DNA of 64,000 bases from Kosakonia pseudosacchari (GCF_900184035.1 NZ_FXWP01000010.1:124001-188000), one strand, 5' to 3'; shown: positions 18,019 to 29,536, counted from the stretch's first letter. A program made the numbers and translations. The notes: generated by a model not told the origin, from the letters alone.

Positions 18019-18405
18019 TTAACCGAATCGATGTGTGCTATTGCGCAGGCGGGTCAGCCACGCGGAAGTTTGGCTGTTATCATCGTCCTGAGCGGCAATG
18101 ATGTAACCATGAGGTAAGGTGCGATCGAGCACGATTTTCGCCGCCGCGCTCTGCTCACTGGATTCAAACTTGATTAACAGCGTGTCGTCCTGCGGCGTAA
18201 TACTTTTAAAGTGAATGCCGTTGGCATCGAGGTGGTGCCAGACAGAGAAACCATCGGGCACGCTGACATTTTGCGTAATTGGGCGGATCGCCAGCGTTGA
18301 TTCACGGTGTTGCAGCGTCGTCCAGGCGAAAAACATCACGCTGAAAACGGCTATCGCCGCGACACCCATCAGTAACCAGCGTAAAAAGGGACGTTGCAAT
18401 TCCAT
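18019..18405 (-). CDS. mzrA: EnvZ/OmpR modulator MzrA
   Basis: A 128-residue inner-membrane protein with one N-terminal transmembrane helix (LRWLLMGVAAIAVFSVMFFAW) and a periplasmic domain ending LRNSTHRFG. In E. coli MzrA binds the sensor kinase EnvZ and links the CpxA and EnvZ signalling systems. It is co-transcribed with yqjA, which ends 4 bp upstream. I chose the ATG at 18405, which gives MELQRPF and the family length. Confidence 0.92.
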   Translation of the reverse strand: MELQRPFLRWLLMGVAAIAVFSVMFFAWTTLQHRESTLAIRPITQNVSVPDGFSVWHHLDANGIHFKSITPQDDTLLIKFESSEQSAAAKIVLDRTLPHGYIIAAQDDDNSQTSAWLTRLRNSTHRFG

Positions 18406-18409
18406 GGTC

Positions 18410-19072
18410 TTAACCCCGATTGCGGTATTTTTTCTTCCACAGCACCACCAGTGAGCCAGCAAGGCCAATCACCAGTAATACTACCGGAAGCAACATCAGG
18501 CAGGACATCAGGGCATCTTCGTATTTACGAAACACTGGCGTCTTGCCCAGCAGATAACCCAGCGTGGTCAGTATCAGCACCCACAGCAGGCCGCTCATCC
18601 AGTTGAAAAACTGGAAGCGGGCATTACTCAGACCAGAAAGTCCGGCAATAGTTGGTAACAGAGTGCGAACAAATGCAATAAAACGACCAATCAACAGGGC
18701 GGAGAGGCCATGTTTGTGGAAAAGATGGTGCGCGCGCTGGTGATAATGCGCGGGAAGATGCGATAACCAGTTTTGCACAATGCGCGTATTACCCAGCCAG
18801 CGCCCCTGAATGTAACTGAGCCAGCAACCCAGACTTGCCGCCACGGTCAGCAGCAAAATGGTTTGCGGATATCCCAGCGCGCCTTTTGCAATCAGCACGC
18901 CAATCAGTACCAACAGGCTATCGCCCGGAAGAAACGCGGCCGGAAGCAGGCCGTTTTCAAGAAATAAAATGACAAATAAAACAAAATAAAGCATGCCGAT
19001 CATGCCTGGCTGCGAGAGTGTCGCGAAATCCTGGCTCCAGAGGGCATGAAGTAATTGGCTTAAAAGTTCCAT
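18410..19072 (-). CDS. yqjA: DedA-family membrane protein YqjA
   Basis: A 220-residue DedA family protein with several membrane segments. The family motifs [18 protein letters not shown] and [20 protein letters not shown] carry the acidic and Arg residues essential in E. coli YqjA, where the protein supports alkaline pH tolerance, proton-motive-force maintenance and drug resistance with YghB. Recent work on DedA proteins points to lipid-carrier recycling. First gene of the yqjA-mzrA operon. Confidence 0.95.
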   Translation of the reverse strand: MELLSQLLHALWSQDFATLSQPGMIGMLYFVLFVILFLENGLLPAAFLPGDSLLVLIGVLIAKGALGYPQTILLLTVAASLGCWLSYIQGRWLGNTRIVQNWLSHLPAHYHQRAHHLFHKHGLSALLIGRFIAFVRTLLPTIAGLSGLSNARFQFFNWMSGLLWVLILTTLGYLLGKTPVFRKYEDALMSCLMLLPVVLLVIGLAGSLVVLWKKKYRNRG

Positions 19073-19398
19073 TCAGTGTTCCTGGTACATCGGTTTACGT
19101 CACGCCCGGAACGGCACGGCGATTATCTTTAATACATTATGGTCGCTCGTGGCACACTCGATACGGCATATTCTGGTAACAGACGTTGTGAGCAAGCACT
19201 AACTTACATGATGACAAATGCATCCAATTGTAACAAATGCCGACGTTATGAGTCAGTCAGAAAAATGAGTTTCGGTGATGATTTTGCTTGTCGCGGCAGG
19301 GGGAGGCGAGGCTATTTACAAAGGCTGACACTCTAGACGGTTTACTTACCTTAAACCGGGTCAGGCGCAGCGTAAGTGTGCGCCTTGTGGGACATTTT
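19073..19398. other. Intergenic region between exuR and yqjA, no gene seen
   Basis: These 326 bp must hold the leftward yqjA-mzrA promoter near the yqjA end and the exuR 3' end. A short inverted repeat AGGCGCA/TGCGCCT near 19363-19385 could be a weak exuR terminator. I found no convincing coding frame, tRNA or repeat here. Confidence 0.5.
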
Positions 19399-20175
19399 TT
19401 ACTTGCTGCCGGTTGCGGCGGTATCAAGATGCACCACCGGGTTTTCCGCAAACAAATAGCGATCGGCGTTGAATTCGAAATCATCGCTGGTTTCGTTAAA
19501 CAGCATCTGTTTGGTATTTTCCAGATGTTGCCACATCGCCAGTTTCGCCGCGTGCGGGTCTTTGCGAATCAGCGCGCGCAGGATCTGGTCATGATCGTCA
19601 CACCAGTTATCCACGGTGCGTAAATCGATGTGATCGTGCAGTTTTTTCCAGTACGGGTTGTGCACACGCTGCGTCCACATTTTTTCGACGATGGCCGCAA
19701 GCGCCGTGTTCTGCGTAGCCAGCGCGACCTGTACATGGAACTGCAAATCCCACTCCGAATCGCGAAAACACTTCTCTTTACGCGCATTATCCTGAATTTC
19801 CATCAGCTTCATGATGTCCTGTTTCGTCACCTGGGTGGCGGCGAATTCAGCAATATTACTTTCGATAAGCTGACGAGCCTGCAGCAGTTCAAACGGGCCG
19901 TAATTGGCGAACTCAAGGTTTTCATCCGGTGCCTGGGTGTGGCGTGCCACGTTGGAGATCACGTGAATGCCGGAGCCTTTGCGAACTTCAACGTACCCTT
20001 CCACTTCAAGCATGATAATGGCTTCACGAACCACGGTCCGGCTTACGCTTTTTTCATCGGCGATGAAGCGCTCGGCGGGCAGTTTGTCTCCCACCAGATA
20101 GACGCCTTGCTCAATACGGCTTTTAAGCTCCGCGGCAAGCTGCTGGTACAAACGTCGTGACTCGGAGATTTCCAT
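19399..20175 (-). CDS. exuR: GntR/FadR-family repressor ExuR
   Basis: A 258-residue FadR-subfamily GntR regulator, the same length as E. coli ExuR. The winged helix (residues ~9-75: [28 protein letters not shown]) is followed by a helical effector domain. It represses exuT, uxaCA and related hexuronate genes and is relieved by galacturonate or glucuronate derivatives. It lies behind exuT but has its own operator-like site upstream, suggesting autoregulation. Confidence 0.95.
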   Translation of the reverse strand: MEISESRRLYQQLAAELKSRIEQGVYLVGDKLPAERFIADEKSVSRTVVREAIIMLEVEGYVEVRKGSGIHVISNVARHTQAPDENLEFANYGPFELLQARQLIESNIAEFAATQVTKQDIMKLMEIQDNARKEKCFRDSEWDLQFHVQVALATQNTALAAIVEKMWTQRVHNPYWKKLHDHIDLRTVDNWCDDHDQILRALIRKDPHAAKLAMWQHLENTKQMLFNETSDDFEFNADRYLFAENPVVHLDTAATGSK

Positions 20176-20209
20176 ATGTGAGCTCCAGGAAAAAGAAGGG
20201 CAATAATAG

Positions 20210-20226
20210 ATTTGTTATACCACTTT
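20210..20226. promoter_or_regulatory. Probable ExuR operator upstream of exuR
   Basis: ATTTGTTATACCACTTT at this site and ACTTGTCATACAACTTG near exuT share the pattern TTGTyATACmACTT. The core TTATACCA resembles the TGGTATACCA core of UxuR/ExuR-type operators. It lies 35-50 bp upstream of the exuR start. Confidence 0.5.
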
Positions 20227-20253
20227 TACTGCTTTCTCACCATCGCAGATAGT

Positions 20254-20280
20254 AAAAAAGCCGCACCAGGCGGCTTTTTT
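20254..20280 (-). terminator. exuT terminator
   Basis: The stem GCCGC/GCGGC with loop ACCAG is flanked by AAAAAA and TTTTTT, so it can end transcription in either direction. It lies between exuT and exuR. Confidence 0.85.
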
Positions 20281-20298
20281 ACGTATCAAAATTGAGGT

Positions 20299-21600
20299 TT
20301 AACTTTGTGCGGCGGGGCCGCCAAGCGAATGCTCTTTCACGACCTCTTCGGCTGATTTGTTTTTCAGCACGGTCCAGATAACCACGGCACCCAGCAGGTC
20401 GAACAGCGCCAGCACGGCAAACAGCGGGCTAAAGCCGATGGTATCCGCCAGCGCACCCACCACCAGCGCAAACAGGGTACTTGCTGTCCACGCCGCCATA
20501 CCGGTCAGACCGTTCGCGGTCGCCACTTCGTTACGACCAAATACGTCAGAAGAGAGGGTAATTAGCGCACCGGACAGAGACTGGTGAGCAAAACCACCGA
20601 TACACAGCAGGCCAATTGCCACATACGGGCTGGTGAACAGGCCGATCATGCCAGGGCCAATCATCAGTACCGCGCCCATGGTCACTACCATTTTACGGGA
20701 AACAATCAGGTTCACACCGAAGACGCGCTGGAACAGCGGCGGCAGATAACCGCCCACGATGCAACCCAGGTCCGCGAACAGCATCGGCATCCAGGCAAAC
20801 ATCGCGATTTCTTTCAGGTTAAAACCATAAACCTTGAACATGAACAGCGGGATCCAGGCGTTAAACGTACCCCAGGCAGGTTCTGCCAGGAAACGCGGCA
20901 GCGCGATACCCCAGAACTGACGGGTGCCCAGAATCTGCCAGACGGACATTTTCTTGCCGTTGTTGGTCTGGTGTTGTGCTTCCTGACCACCAATGATGTA
21001 CTCGCGCTCTTCTTCGCTCAGTTTTTTCTGATCGCGCGGGTGTTTATAGAAAATTAGCCAGGCCATCGCCCATGCAAAGCTCAGCACACCAGAGATGATG
21101 AACGCCATTTCCCAGCTGTGCATGACAATTGCCCACACCACCAGCGGCGGCGCAATCATCGCACCAATAGAAGAACCGACGTTGAAGTAACCCACCGCGA
21201 TAGAACGTTCTTTCGCCGGGAACCATTCGGACGCCGCTTTCAGACCTGCCGGGATCATCGCTGCTTCAGCGGCACCCACCGCGCCACGCGCCAGTGCCAG
21301 ACCACCCCAGCTGCCTGCCAGCGCAGTCGCGCCGCAGAACACCGCCCAGGTGATCGCAAAGAAGGCATAACCAATTTTGGTGCCCAGAACATCCAGTACA
21401 TAGCCTGCAACAGGCTGCATAACAGTATAAGCCGCGGAATAAGCCGCAATGATGTAAGAGTATTGCTGAGTGGTAATGTGCAGCTCTTCCATCAAGGTTG
21501 GAGCGGCAGCCGCTACGGTGTTACGTGTCAGGTAGCCCAGCACGGTGCCGACCGTCACCAGTGCTATCATGTACCAACGTAATCCTTTGATTTTACGCAT
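20299..21600 (-). CDS. exuT: Hexuronate MFS transporter ExuT
   Basis: A 433-residue inner-membrane proton symporter of the ACS family for galacturonate and glucuronate, with twelve predicted helices. Characteristic stretches are GYLTRNTVAAAAPTLMEEL in helix 1, GAVGAAEAAMIPAGLKAASEW, and FLAEPAWGTFNAWIPLFMF. Very close to E. coli ExuT throughout. It is divergent from uxaCA across a 465-bp regulatory region with ExuR-like and CRP sites. Confidence 0.95.
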   Translation of the reverse strand: MRKIKGLRWYMIALVTVGTVLGYLTRNTVAAAAPTLMEELHITTQQYSYIIAAYSAAYTVMQPVAGYVLDVLGTKIGYAFFAITWAVFCGATALAGSWGGLALARGAVGAAEAAMIPAGLKAASEWFPAKERSIAVGYFNVGSSIGAMIAPPLVVWAIVMHSWEMAFIISGVLSFAWAMAWLIFYKHPRDQKKLSEEEREYIIGGQEAQHQTNNGKKMSVWQILGTRQFWGIALPRFLAEPAWGTFNAWIPLFMFKVYGFNLKEIAMFAWMPMLFADLGCIVGGYLPPLFQRVFGVNLIVSRKMVVTMGAVLMIGPGMIGLFTSPYVAIGLLCIGGFAHQSLSGALITLSSDVFGRNEVATANGLTGMAAWTASTLFALVVGALADTIGFSPLFAVLALFDLLGAVVIWTVLKNKSAEEVVKEHSLGGPAAQS

Positions 21601-21817
21601 GTAAACCTCATCGTTATGTTATTACCGCCTGCGCGGCCATCCTGCGATCGCGTTCGGAGGATGAAACGGGGAGGACGTAACCGGGAGAACTCCCGGTACG
21701 GCCCAAACCTTGCCATAAGTAAGCGTGTTTAAGTCGGTATCCGTACCCAAAAAATCCGATTAACTTTTTATCGGGAATGCATTCCGTCGGCTTATGTGTT
21801 CGACGGCAGGAAAGATA

Positions 21818-21834
21818 ACTTGTCATACAACTTG
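21818..21834. promoter_or_regulatory. Probable ExuR operator, exuT side
   Basis: ACTTGTCATACAACTTG shares 12 of 17 positions with the site upstream of exuR. It lies in the divergent exuT/uxaC region close to the CRP site. Confidence 0.45.
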
Positions 21835-21835
21835 A

Positions 21836-21857
21836 AAAGGTGAGTGACATCACAAAA
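21836..21857. promoter_or_regulatory. CRP site in the exuT/uxaC intergenic region
   Basis: GGTGA-GTGACA-TCACA matches the CRP consensus with one mismatch and has A-rich flanks. It fits the known CRP activation of hexuronate genes. Confidence 0.6.
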
Positions 21858-21998
21858 GTGTTTTTCTTTGTGTGGTCTTTAACTTTGCCGGGATAAGCCA
21901 GAAACGGCGCGGGTTAGCGGGATATTCAGGCGCATGGATTGTCAGTTTTTGTCTGCTTTTATTGATCCAACTCACGAAAATATCTTCGGTCTATGGAA

Positions 21999-22015
21999 AT
22001 TGGTGTGATAACTTT
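21999..22015. promoter_or_regulatory. Possible ExuR operator, uxaC side
   Basis: ATTGGTGTGATAACTTT resembles the other two candidate sites at 11 of 17 positions and lies about 50-65 bp upstream of uxaC. Apart from these sites the 465-bp region 21601-22065 holds no gene that I can see. Confidence 0.35.
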
Positions 22016-22053
22016 GTCAGCATTAAAGGTAAGCATCAGACGCACTCGTTTAG

Positions 22054-23478
<1,425 letters not shown>

Positions 23479-23495
23479 GGCCGTTTGAGGTTGAT

Positions 23496-24983
23496 ATGCA
23501 ATACATCAAGATCCATTCGCTGGATAACGTTGCGGTAGCACTGGCGGATCTCGCTGAAGGCGCGGAAGTCGTTATCGACAACCAGACCGTTCGGCTGCGC
23601 CAGGCGGTGGGGCGCGGGCACAAGTTTGCCCTGCAACCTATCGCCAAAGGTGAAAATGTTGTCAAGTATGGTCTGCCAATTGGTCATGCGACTGCAGATA
23701 TCGCGTCGGGCGAGTACATTCATTCCCATAATGCCCGTACCAATCTGAGCGATGTGGACGAGTATAGCTATCAACCTGATTTTCAGGAGGAAGGCGCACA
23801 GGCGGCGGATCGTGACATTCAGATCTACCGCCGCGCTAACGGCGAAGTCGGGATCCGCAACGAGTTGTGGATCCTGCCGACGGTCGGCTGTGTGAACGGT
23901 ATTGCCCGTCAGATCCAGAGCCGTTTCCTGAAAGAGACGCGGGACGCCGAAGATATCGACGGCGTTTACCTGTTCAGCCACACCTACGGTTGTTCCCAAC
24001 TGGGGGATGACCACATTAATACCCGCACCATGCTGCAAAACATGGTGCGTCACCCGAACGCAGGCGCGGTGCTGGTGATTGGTCTGGGCTGTGAAAACAA
24101 CCAGGTCGACGCCTTCCGTCAGACACTCGGTGAATTCGATCCGGAACGCGTCCACTTTATGGTCTGCCAACACCAGGATGACGAAGTGGAAGCCGGTCTT
24201 GAGCATTTGCATGAACTGTATCAGGCGATGCGCAACGACAAGCGTGAACCAGGCAAACTGAGCGAGCTGAAATTCGGCCTCGAATGTGGCGGCTCTGATG
24301 GCCTTTCCGGCATCACCGCCAACCCGATGCTGGGGCGTTTCTCGGATTACGTAATCGGCAACGGTGGCACTACCGTGCTGACCGAAGTCCCAGAGATGTT
24401 CGGCGCGGAACGCATTCTGATGAGCCACTGCCGCGACGAAAGTACCTTTGAAAAGACCGTCACCATGGTCAACGACTTCAAACAGTACTTTATTGCGCAT
24501 AATCAGCCGATTTACGAAAACCCATCTCCGGGGAACAAAGCAGGCGGGATCACCACGCTTGAAGAGAAATCACTGGGCTGCACGCAAAAAGCGGGTGCCA
24601 GCCAGGTGGTGGACGTGCTGCGTTACGGCGAACGTCTGAAAACCCACGGTTTAAACCTGTTGAGCGCACCCGGTAACGATGCTGTTGCCACCAGCGCGCT
24701 GGCCGGCGCGGGCTGCCATATGGTGCTGTTCAGTACCGGTCGCGGTACGCCATACGGTGGTTTTGTGCCGACGGTAAAAATCGCCACTAACAGCGAACTG
24801 GCGGCGAAGAAAAAACACTGGATCGACTATGATGCCGGTCAGTTGATTCACGGCAAAGCGATGCCGCAATTGCTGAGCGAGTTCGTGGATGTGATTGTCG
24901 ATATCGCGAACGGCAAAAAGACCTGTAACGAGAAAAACGATTTCCGTGAACTGGCTATTTTCAAAAGCGGCGTCACGCTCTGA
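23496..24983 (+). CDS. uxaA: Altronate dehydratase UxaA
   Basis: A 495-residue altronate hydro-lyase that makes 2-keto-3-deoxygluconate from D-altronate. An N-terminal SAF-like domain is followed by the UxaA catalytic domain with SHTYGCSQLGDDH, GLGCENNQ, GLECGGSDGLSG and [10 protein letters not shown]. It follows uxaC by 17 bp. It is a paralogue of garD in this window. In E. coli uxaB (tagaturonate reductase) is unlinked, and it is not seen here either. Confidence 0.96.
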   Translation: MQYIKIHSLDNVAVALADLAEGAEVVIDNQTVRLRQAVGRGHKFALQPIAKGENVVKYGLPIGHATADIASGEYIHSHNARTNLSDVDEYSYQPDFQEEGAQAADRDIQIYRRANGEVGIRNELWILPTVGCVNGIARQIQSRFLKETRDAEDIDGVYLFSHTYGCSQLGDDHINTRTMLQNMVRHPNAGAVLVIGLGCENNQVDAFRQTLGEFDPERVHFMVCQHQDDEVEAGLEHLHELYQAMRNDKREPGKLSELKFGLECGGSDGLSGITANPMLGRFSDYVIGNGGTTVLTEVPEMFGAERILMSHCRDESTFEKTVTMVNDFKQYFIAHNQPIYENPSPGNKAGGITTLEEKSLGCTQKAGASQVVDVLRYGERLKTHGLNLLSAPGNDAVATSALAGAGCHMVLFSTGRGTPYGGFVPTVKIATNSELAAKKKHWIDYDAGQLIHGKAMPQLLSEFVDVIVDIANGKKTCNEKNDFRELAIFKSGVTL

Positions 24984-25031
24984 TTGATGATTATCTTTCG
25001 CGCCACGCCTGAGTTGGTTGCGTTCATTCAC

Positions 25032-25061
25032 CCTGGTCGCTTACTTGTGTGAGCAACCAGG
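25032..25061 (+). terminator. Hairpin downstream of uxaA
   Basis: The arms CCTGGTCGCT and AGCAACCAGG pair around a 10-nt loop with one mismatch. No U-tract follows. It lies about 50 bp after the uxaA stop. Confidence 0.4.
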
Positions 25062-25166
25062 ATTCATGAGCTTGCCGCCCTGGCTGGCGCGAAATTTTTT
25101 GGTAAATGCCTCCTTGCAGGCATTGAGTGATGTGCTGCTTTATCCCAAATTCTACAAGGAATTTTC

Positions 25167-25718
25167 ATGACCACGTATTGGCTTGCCCAGGGCGTTGGTG
25201 TCATTGCCTTTCTGATTGGTATTACAACCTTTATCAACCGTGATGAACGGCGCTTCAAAAAACAACTCTCGGTCTACAGCGCCATTATCGGCGTGCATTT
25301 CTTTCTGATGGGCGCCTTTCCTGCCGGCTCCAGCGCCATGCTTAACGCCATTCGCACCCTGATTACTCTGCGTACCCGTAGCGTGTGGGTAATGGCGCTG
25401 TTTATTGTGCTTACCGGTGGCTTAGGGCTGGCGAAATTTCACCATCCCATGGAGTTGTTACCGGTTGCCGGGACGATCGTCAGCACCTGGGCGCTGTTTC
25501 GTTTTAAAGGCCTGCCGATGCGCTGCGTGATTTGGTGCTCAACCGGTTGCTGGGTGATCCACAATATCTGGCTCGGATCGATTGGCGGCTCGCTGATCGA
25601 AAGCAGCTTTTTAGTGATGAATGGCCTGAACATTATCCGCTTCTGGCGCATGCAAAAACGCGGCATCGACCCGTTTAAAGTCGAAACCGCGCAGCAAGAG
25701 AAACCGGCTGCCCGGTGA
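25167..25718 (+). CDS. ygjV: Inner-membrane protein YgjV
   Basis: A 183-residue membrane protein with about five or six hydrophobic helices, matching E. coli YgjV throughout (TTYWLAQGVGVIAFLIGITTF at the start, NIIRFWRMQKRGIDPFKVE near the end). It belongs to the YgjV/DUF1145-like group of unknown function. An AAGGA ribosome site precedes the ATG. It converges on sstT. Confidence 0.92.
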   Translation: MTTYWLAQGVGVIAFLIGITTFINRDERRFKKQLSVYSAIIGVHFFLMGAFPAGSSAMLNAIRTLITLRTRSVWVMALFIVLTGGLGLAKFHHPMELLPVAGTIVSTWALFRFKGLPMRCVIWCSTGCWVIHNIWLGSIGGSLIESSFLVMNGLNIIRFWRMQKRGIDPFKVETAQQEKPAAR

Positions 25719-25733
25719 AGGCAGCCAAAAAGA

Positions 25734-26978
25734 TTAGTTACGCAGAGGATTATTCACCAGCCGCTCATCTTCTGCCTGGCACACCGCCGCGGTAAACAGC
25801 ACATCGGTAGAGGAGTTGAGCGCGGTTTCGCAGGAGTCCTGCAATACGCCGATGATAAAGCCGACCGCTACCACCTGCATCGCCACATCGTTGGAAATAC
25901 CAAACATATTGCAGGCCAGCGGGATCAGTAGCAGCGAGCCGCCTGCCACACCGGACGCGCCACAGGCACAGAGCGACGCCACCACGCTCAGCAACAGCGC
26001 CGTCGGCACATCAACCGTAATGCCCAGCGTATGCACTGCCGCCAGCGCCAGCACGGTAATGGTGATTGCCGCGCCCGCCATGTTAATGGTGGCACCCAGC
26101 GGGATAGAAACTGAATAGGTATCGCGATCGAGATTCAGCTTCTCGCACAGCGCCATGTTCACGGGAATATTCGCCGCTGAACTGCGGGTGAAAAAGGCGG
26201 TGACGCCGCTTTCGCGCAGGCAGGTAAAGACCAGCGGGAAAGGATTGCGGCGGATCTTCCAGTACACCAGCAGCGGGTTAACCACCAGTGCGACAAACGC
26301 CATGCAGCCCACCAGCACCACCAGCAGTTGCGCATAGCCTAACAGTGCGCCAAAACCGGATGTCGCAAGGGTAGAGGAGACAAGGCCGAAAATGCCGATC
26401 GGCGCAAAGCGGATCACGATCCGCACCATAAAGGTCACCGCGCCGGCCATATCCTGTACCAGATTTTTGGTGCTCTCGTTACTGTGGCGCAGCGCGAAGC
26501 CCAGCCCCACGGCCCACACCAGAATGCCGATGTAGTTCGCGTCCATGATCGCAGTCACCGGGTTGGCGATCATGCTGGTCAGTAAACCGCGCAACACCTC
26601 CACGATGCCGGATGGCGGCGCGACATCATTGGCGCCTGGCACAAGCTGAAGCGTGGAAGGGAAGAGGAAACTGACCAGCACGGCGGTCAGCGCGGCAGTG
26701 AACGTGCCTAACAGGTAAAGCACCAGAACCGGGCGCAGATGCGTCTTTTGCCCTTGTTGATGACTGGCGATGGAGGCCATTACCAGCATTAACACCAGAA
26801 CCGGTGCCACCGCTTTTAACGCGCTGACGAAAAGCGTGCCCAGAATACCTGTCGCAATAGCGGCGGGAGTGGAGATCCACGCCAGTAAAATACCCAGAAT
26901 TAAGCCAATAAGAATTTGTTTCACCAGGCTGCCATCAATCAAGCGTTGCAGTAACCCGGTGGAGCGGTGCGTTGTCAT
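25734..26978 (-). CDS. sstT: Serine/threonine:sodium symporter SstT
   Basis: A 414-residue sodium-coupled serine/threonine transporter of the DAACS (SLC1-type) family. The re-entrant loop and substrate-binding features include [32 protein letters not shown] and [19 protein letters not shown]. The ATG at 26978 with AAAGGAA upstream gives the E. coli start [21 protein letters not shown]; the frame runs 78 codons further up but that part is not protein-like. Confidence 0.95.
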   Translation of the reverse strand: MTTHRSTGLLQRLIDGSLVKQILIGLILGILLAWISTPAAIATGILGTLFVSALKAVAPVLVLMLVMASIASHQQGQKTHLRPVLVLYLLGTFTAALTAVLVSFLFPSTLQLVPGANDVAPPSGIVEVLRGLLTSMIANPVTAIMDANYIGILVWAVGLGFALRHSNESTKNLVQDMAGAVTFMVRIVIRFAPIGIFGLVSSTLATSGFGALLGYAQLLVVLVGCMAFVALVVNPLLVYWKIRRNPFPLVFTCLRESGVTAFFTRSSAANIPVNMALCEKLNLDRDTYSVSIPLGATINMAGAAITITVLALAAVHTLGITVDVPTALLLSVVASLCACGASGVAGGSLLLIPLACNMFGISNDVAMQVVAVGFIIGVLQDSCETALNSSTDVLFTAAVCQAEDERLVNNPLRN

Positions 26979-27178
26979 GCCATGTTCCTTTCGTGTTGTG
27001 GAGTCGCATCCCGCATGCCTTTTTAGGGTGGCATTTGTCAGGATGTAACATTTGATTGCAGAAAGGAGTATATGGACTCTGCGGCAACACGGAAGGGGTA
27101 ACAGCGTACTTTTCCGGCCTGGCGCGGCTTTTTGATTTTTTGTGTTAACGTTTTGTGATAAAGGCGACAAGGCTGATG

Positions 27179-27214
27179 AAATGGCCGCTCCGCACACTGG
27201 CAGAGCGACCATTT
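27179..27214 (-). terminator. Possible terminator after alx
   Basis: The arms AAATGGcCGCTC and GAGCGaCCATTT pair with one internal mismatch around a 12-nt loop, beginning 5 bp after the alx stop. There is no clear U-tract. Confidence 0.45.
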
Positions 27215-27219
27215 ACGGC

Positions 27220-28185
27220 TTACGCCCTATTTTTCTTGTCGTTCTGGTGGTTAACCCACGCGTTGAGCAGCATGGTTAGCACAAGGATGCCGCCCACCAC
27301 GCCAAGCGAGATGGCAATCGGAATATGGAAGAAATCGACAATCAGCATCTTGATGCCGATAAACACCAGAATGACCGACAAACCATATTTGAGCATCGAA
27401 AAGCGTTCTGCCACACCTGCCAGCAGGAAATACATCGCACGCAGGCCCAGAATCGCAAACAAGTTTGAAGTCAGCACGATAAACGGATCGGTGGTCACGG
27501 CAAAAATCGCCGGAATGCTGTCGACCGCGAATATCACATCGCTCAGTTCAACCAGAATCAGTACCAGCAGCAACGGCGTGGCAAACAGCAGGCCATTTTT
27601 ACGCACGAAAAAGTGCTCATTTTCGATGGTGTCAGTCATGCGTAAATGGCTGCGCAGCCAGCGCACCAGCGGTTTATCGCCGATCCCGGTTTCGTCCTCT
27701 TTCGCCAGCGCCATTTTCACGCCGGTAAAGAGCAGGAAGGCACCAAAGACATACAGCAGCCACGAGAACTGGGTGATAAGCCAGCTGCCAGCGAAAATCA
27801 TAATCGTGCGCAGCACAATCGCGCCGAGCACGCCGTAAACCAGCACCCGGCGCTGCAACGCGGCCGGTACAGCGAAGTAGCTAAACAGCATCAGCCAGAC
27901 GAAGACGTTATCGACCGCCAGCGCTTTTTCAATCAAATACCCGGTGAGAAACGCCAGCGCCTGCGTGTCGGCAACGGCGCGTCCTTCGGTTTGCGTGAGA
28001 TACCACCAGAAAGCGGCATTGAACAGCAGGGAGAGGCTGACCCAAACCACAGACCAGGCGGCCGCCTGCTTCATGGTCATCGTATGGACGCCGCGACGTC
28101 CCTGAAGCAGAAGGTCGATGGCCAGCATAATCACGACCACAATCGCGAAGCCGCCCCATAACATCGGTGTGCCGACAGTATTCAT
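27220..28185 (-). CDS. alx: TerC-family membrane protein Alx (manganese/pH response)
   Basis: A 321-residue inner-membrane protein of the TerC/Alx family with about nine helices. Conserved acidic membrane motifs such as [16 protein letters not shown] and [18 protein letters not shown] are present. E. coli Alx is induced at alkaline pH and by manganese and is linked to Mn export. The leader upstream contains a yybP-ykoY riboswitch and terminator, so expression should depend on Mn and pH. Confidence 0.95.
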   Translation of the reverse strand: MNTVGTPMLWGGFAIVVVIMLAIDLLLQGRRGVHTMTMKQAAAWSVVWVSLSLLFNAAFWWYLTQTEGRAVADTQALAFLTGYLIEKALAVDNVFVWLMLFSYFAVPAALQRRVLVYGVLGAIVLRTIMIFAGSWLITQFSWLLYVFGAFLLFTGVKMALAKEDETGIGDKPLVRWLRSHLRMTDTIENEHFFVRKNGLLFATPLLLVLILVELSDVIFAVDSIPAIFAVTTDPFIVLTSNLFAILGLRAMYFLLAGVAERFSMLKYGLSVILVFIGIKMLIVDFFHIPIAISLGVVGGILVLTMLLNAWVNHQNDKKNRA

Positions 28186-28206
28186 TGTGTGAATCCTTAC
28201 CTGAAA

Positions 28207-28371
28207 ACAAAAAAGGCTAACATCGGAAGAGGTTAGCCGTTTGCTTTAGGTGCAATGGATCCTCGCCTTCCGGCAAGGTCTCACTTACGTCTGGAAAGAC
28301 GCCCGGCGACCGGATGCATATACGCATCGTAATGACGATCCACCGGCAATGAAGTTACTCCCCTTTGCAGG
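28207..28371 (-). promoter_or_regulatory. yybP-ykoY manganese riboswitch (PRE element) upstream of alx
   Basis: On the minus strand the leader opens with AAAGGGGAGTAAC (near 28368) and later has GTGAGACCTTGCC (28266-28280), the conserved segments of the yybP-ykoY aptamer that bind Mn2+. Then follows GGCTAAC-N10-GTTAGCC-TTTTTTG (28209-28238), an intrinsic terminator that the riboswitch can open or close. This is the pH/Mn-responsive element known upstream of E. coli alx. Confidence 0.9.
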
Positions 28372-28432
28372 TAACAAAATATGTCAGCACATTGATTCCG
28401 TCAATGTGAAACCCTGCAGGCTTTACGAACCT

Positions 28433-29431
28433 TTACGCCGGAAGCTGTTCGCCAATGTCATCTGCCGGGAACACAACGCCAATCTGGCGGCGAATTTCCG
28501 TCAGCAGTTTTGCCGTGACCCGGCTGACATCCAGCCCTGGATGGTTGACTTCGTTCTCTTCCACCAGGCGGGCAAAGGTTTCCGCTTCATACAGCATGGT
28601 ATTGATGTGCTGCGGCTGTGTCAGTTCCTGCGCTTTGCCGCCGCGCGGCACGAACGAGACTTTCTGGCATTCAGAGATTTTCTCAATCACCAGCGATCCG
28701 GCTTCACCCTGAATTTCGCTCGGCAGCACGGAATCACTCACTTTTGAGTGTTGCAGCGTGACGCTGAAATCACCGTAATCCATCACCACTACGCCGTGCG
28801 CATCCACACCGCTTTCCAGCAGGCTGGCGGTGGCCTGAACGCGGTGCGGTTCGCCCCACAATGCCACGGCGGACGCCAGACAGTAAAAGCCGATATCCAT
28901 AATTGAACCGTTAGAAAACGCCGGATTGAAGGTGTTCGGGTTTTCTCCGTCCAGGTAGCGCTGGTAGCGCGACGAATACTGGCAGTAGTTGATAAAGGCT
29001 TTACGGAGCTTACCCACTTTGGCAAGCGTTTGTTTCAGCAATATAAAATTCGGCAGGCTGGCGGTTTTGAACGCTTCAAACAGCACCACCTGATTTTCCC
29101 TGGCGCAGGCGATAGCCGCTTCCACTTCACGCAGGTTGGAGGCCAGCGGTTTTTCGCAGATCACATGCTTTTTGTGACGCAGGAAAAGCTGCGTCTGCGG
29201 GAAGTGCAGGGAATTCGGGCTGGCAATATAAACCGCGTCAATCGCATCGCTTTGCGCCATATCCTCAAGCGAGGTAAACAGATGTTCGACCGGGTAGTCG
29301 TTGGCGAAAGTTTGCGCCTGTTCAAGGCTGCGGGAAAAAACGGCGGTGAGTTTATATTTGCCCGTTTCATGGGCGGCATCGACAAACTGGCGGGTGATCC
29401 AGTTCGTACCTATGACAGCGAAACGTATCAT
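28433..29431 (-). CDS. ygjR: Gfo/Idh/MocA-family oxidoreductase YgjR
   Basis: A 332-residue NAD(P)-dependent oxidoreductase. The N-terminal Rossmann domain (MIRFAVIGTNWITRQFVDAA) is followed by the family EKP motif in HVICEKPLASN and a C-terminal alpha/beta substrate domain. Very similar to E. coli YgjR. The substrate is unknown, though sugars or polyols are typical for the family. ygjQ, which lies between ygjP and ygjR in E. coli, is absent here. Confidence 0.92.
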   Translation of the reverse strand: MIRFAVIGTNWITRQFVDAAHETGKYKLTAVFSRSLEQAQTFANDYPVEHLFTSLEDMAQSDAIDAVYIASPNSLHFPQTQLFLRHKKHVICEKPLASNLREVEAAIACARENQVVLFEAFKTASLPNFILLKQTLAKVGKLRKAFINYCQYSSRYQRYLDGENPNTFNPAFSNGSIMDIGFYCLASAVALWGEPHRVQATASLLESGVDAHGVVVMDYGDFSVTLQHSKVSDSVLPSEIQGEAGSLVIEKISECQKVSFVPRGGKAQELTQPQHINTMLYEAETFARLVEENEVNHPGLDVSRVTAKLLTEIRRQIGVVFPADDIGEQLPA

Positions 29432-29536
29432 ACAGGCGCTAATTCTCCGTAAGGGGGTCTTCGATCACTCTAGCACGACGAGATGACAAAACCAGTGCAC
29501 TGCCCCGCACAAGCACAAAAGGCCATGGTCAAAATG

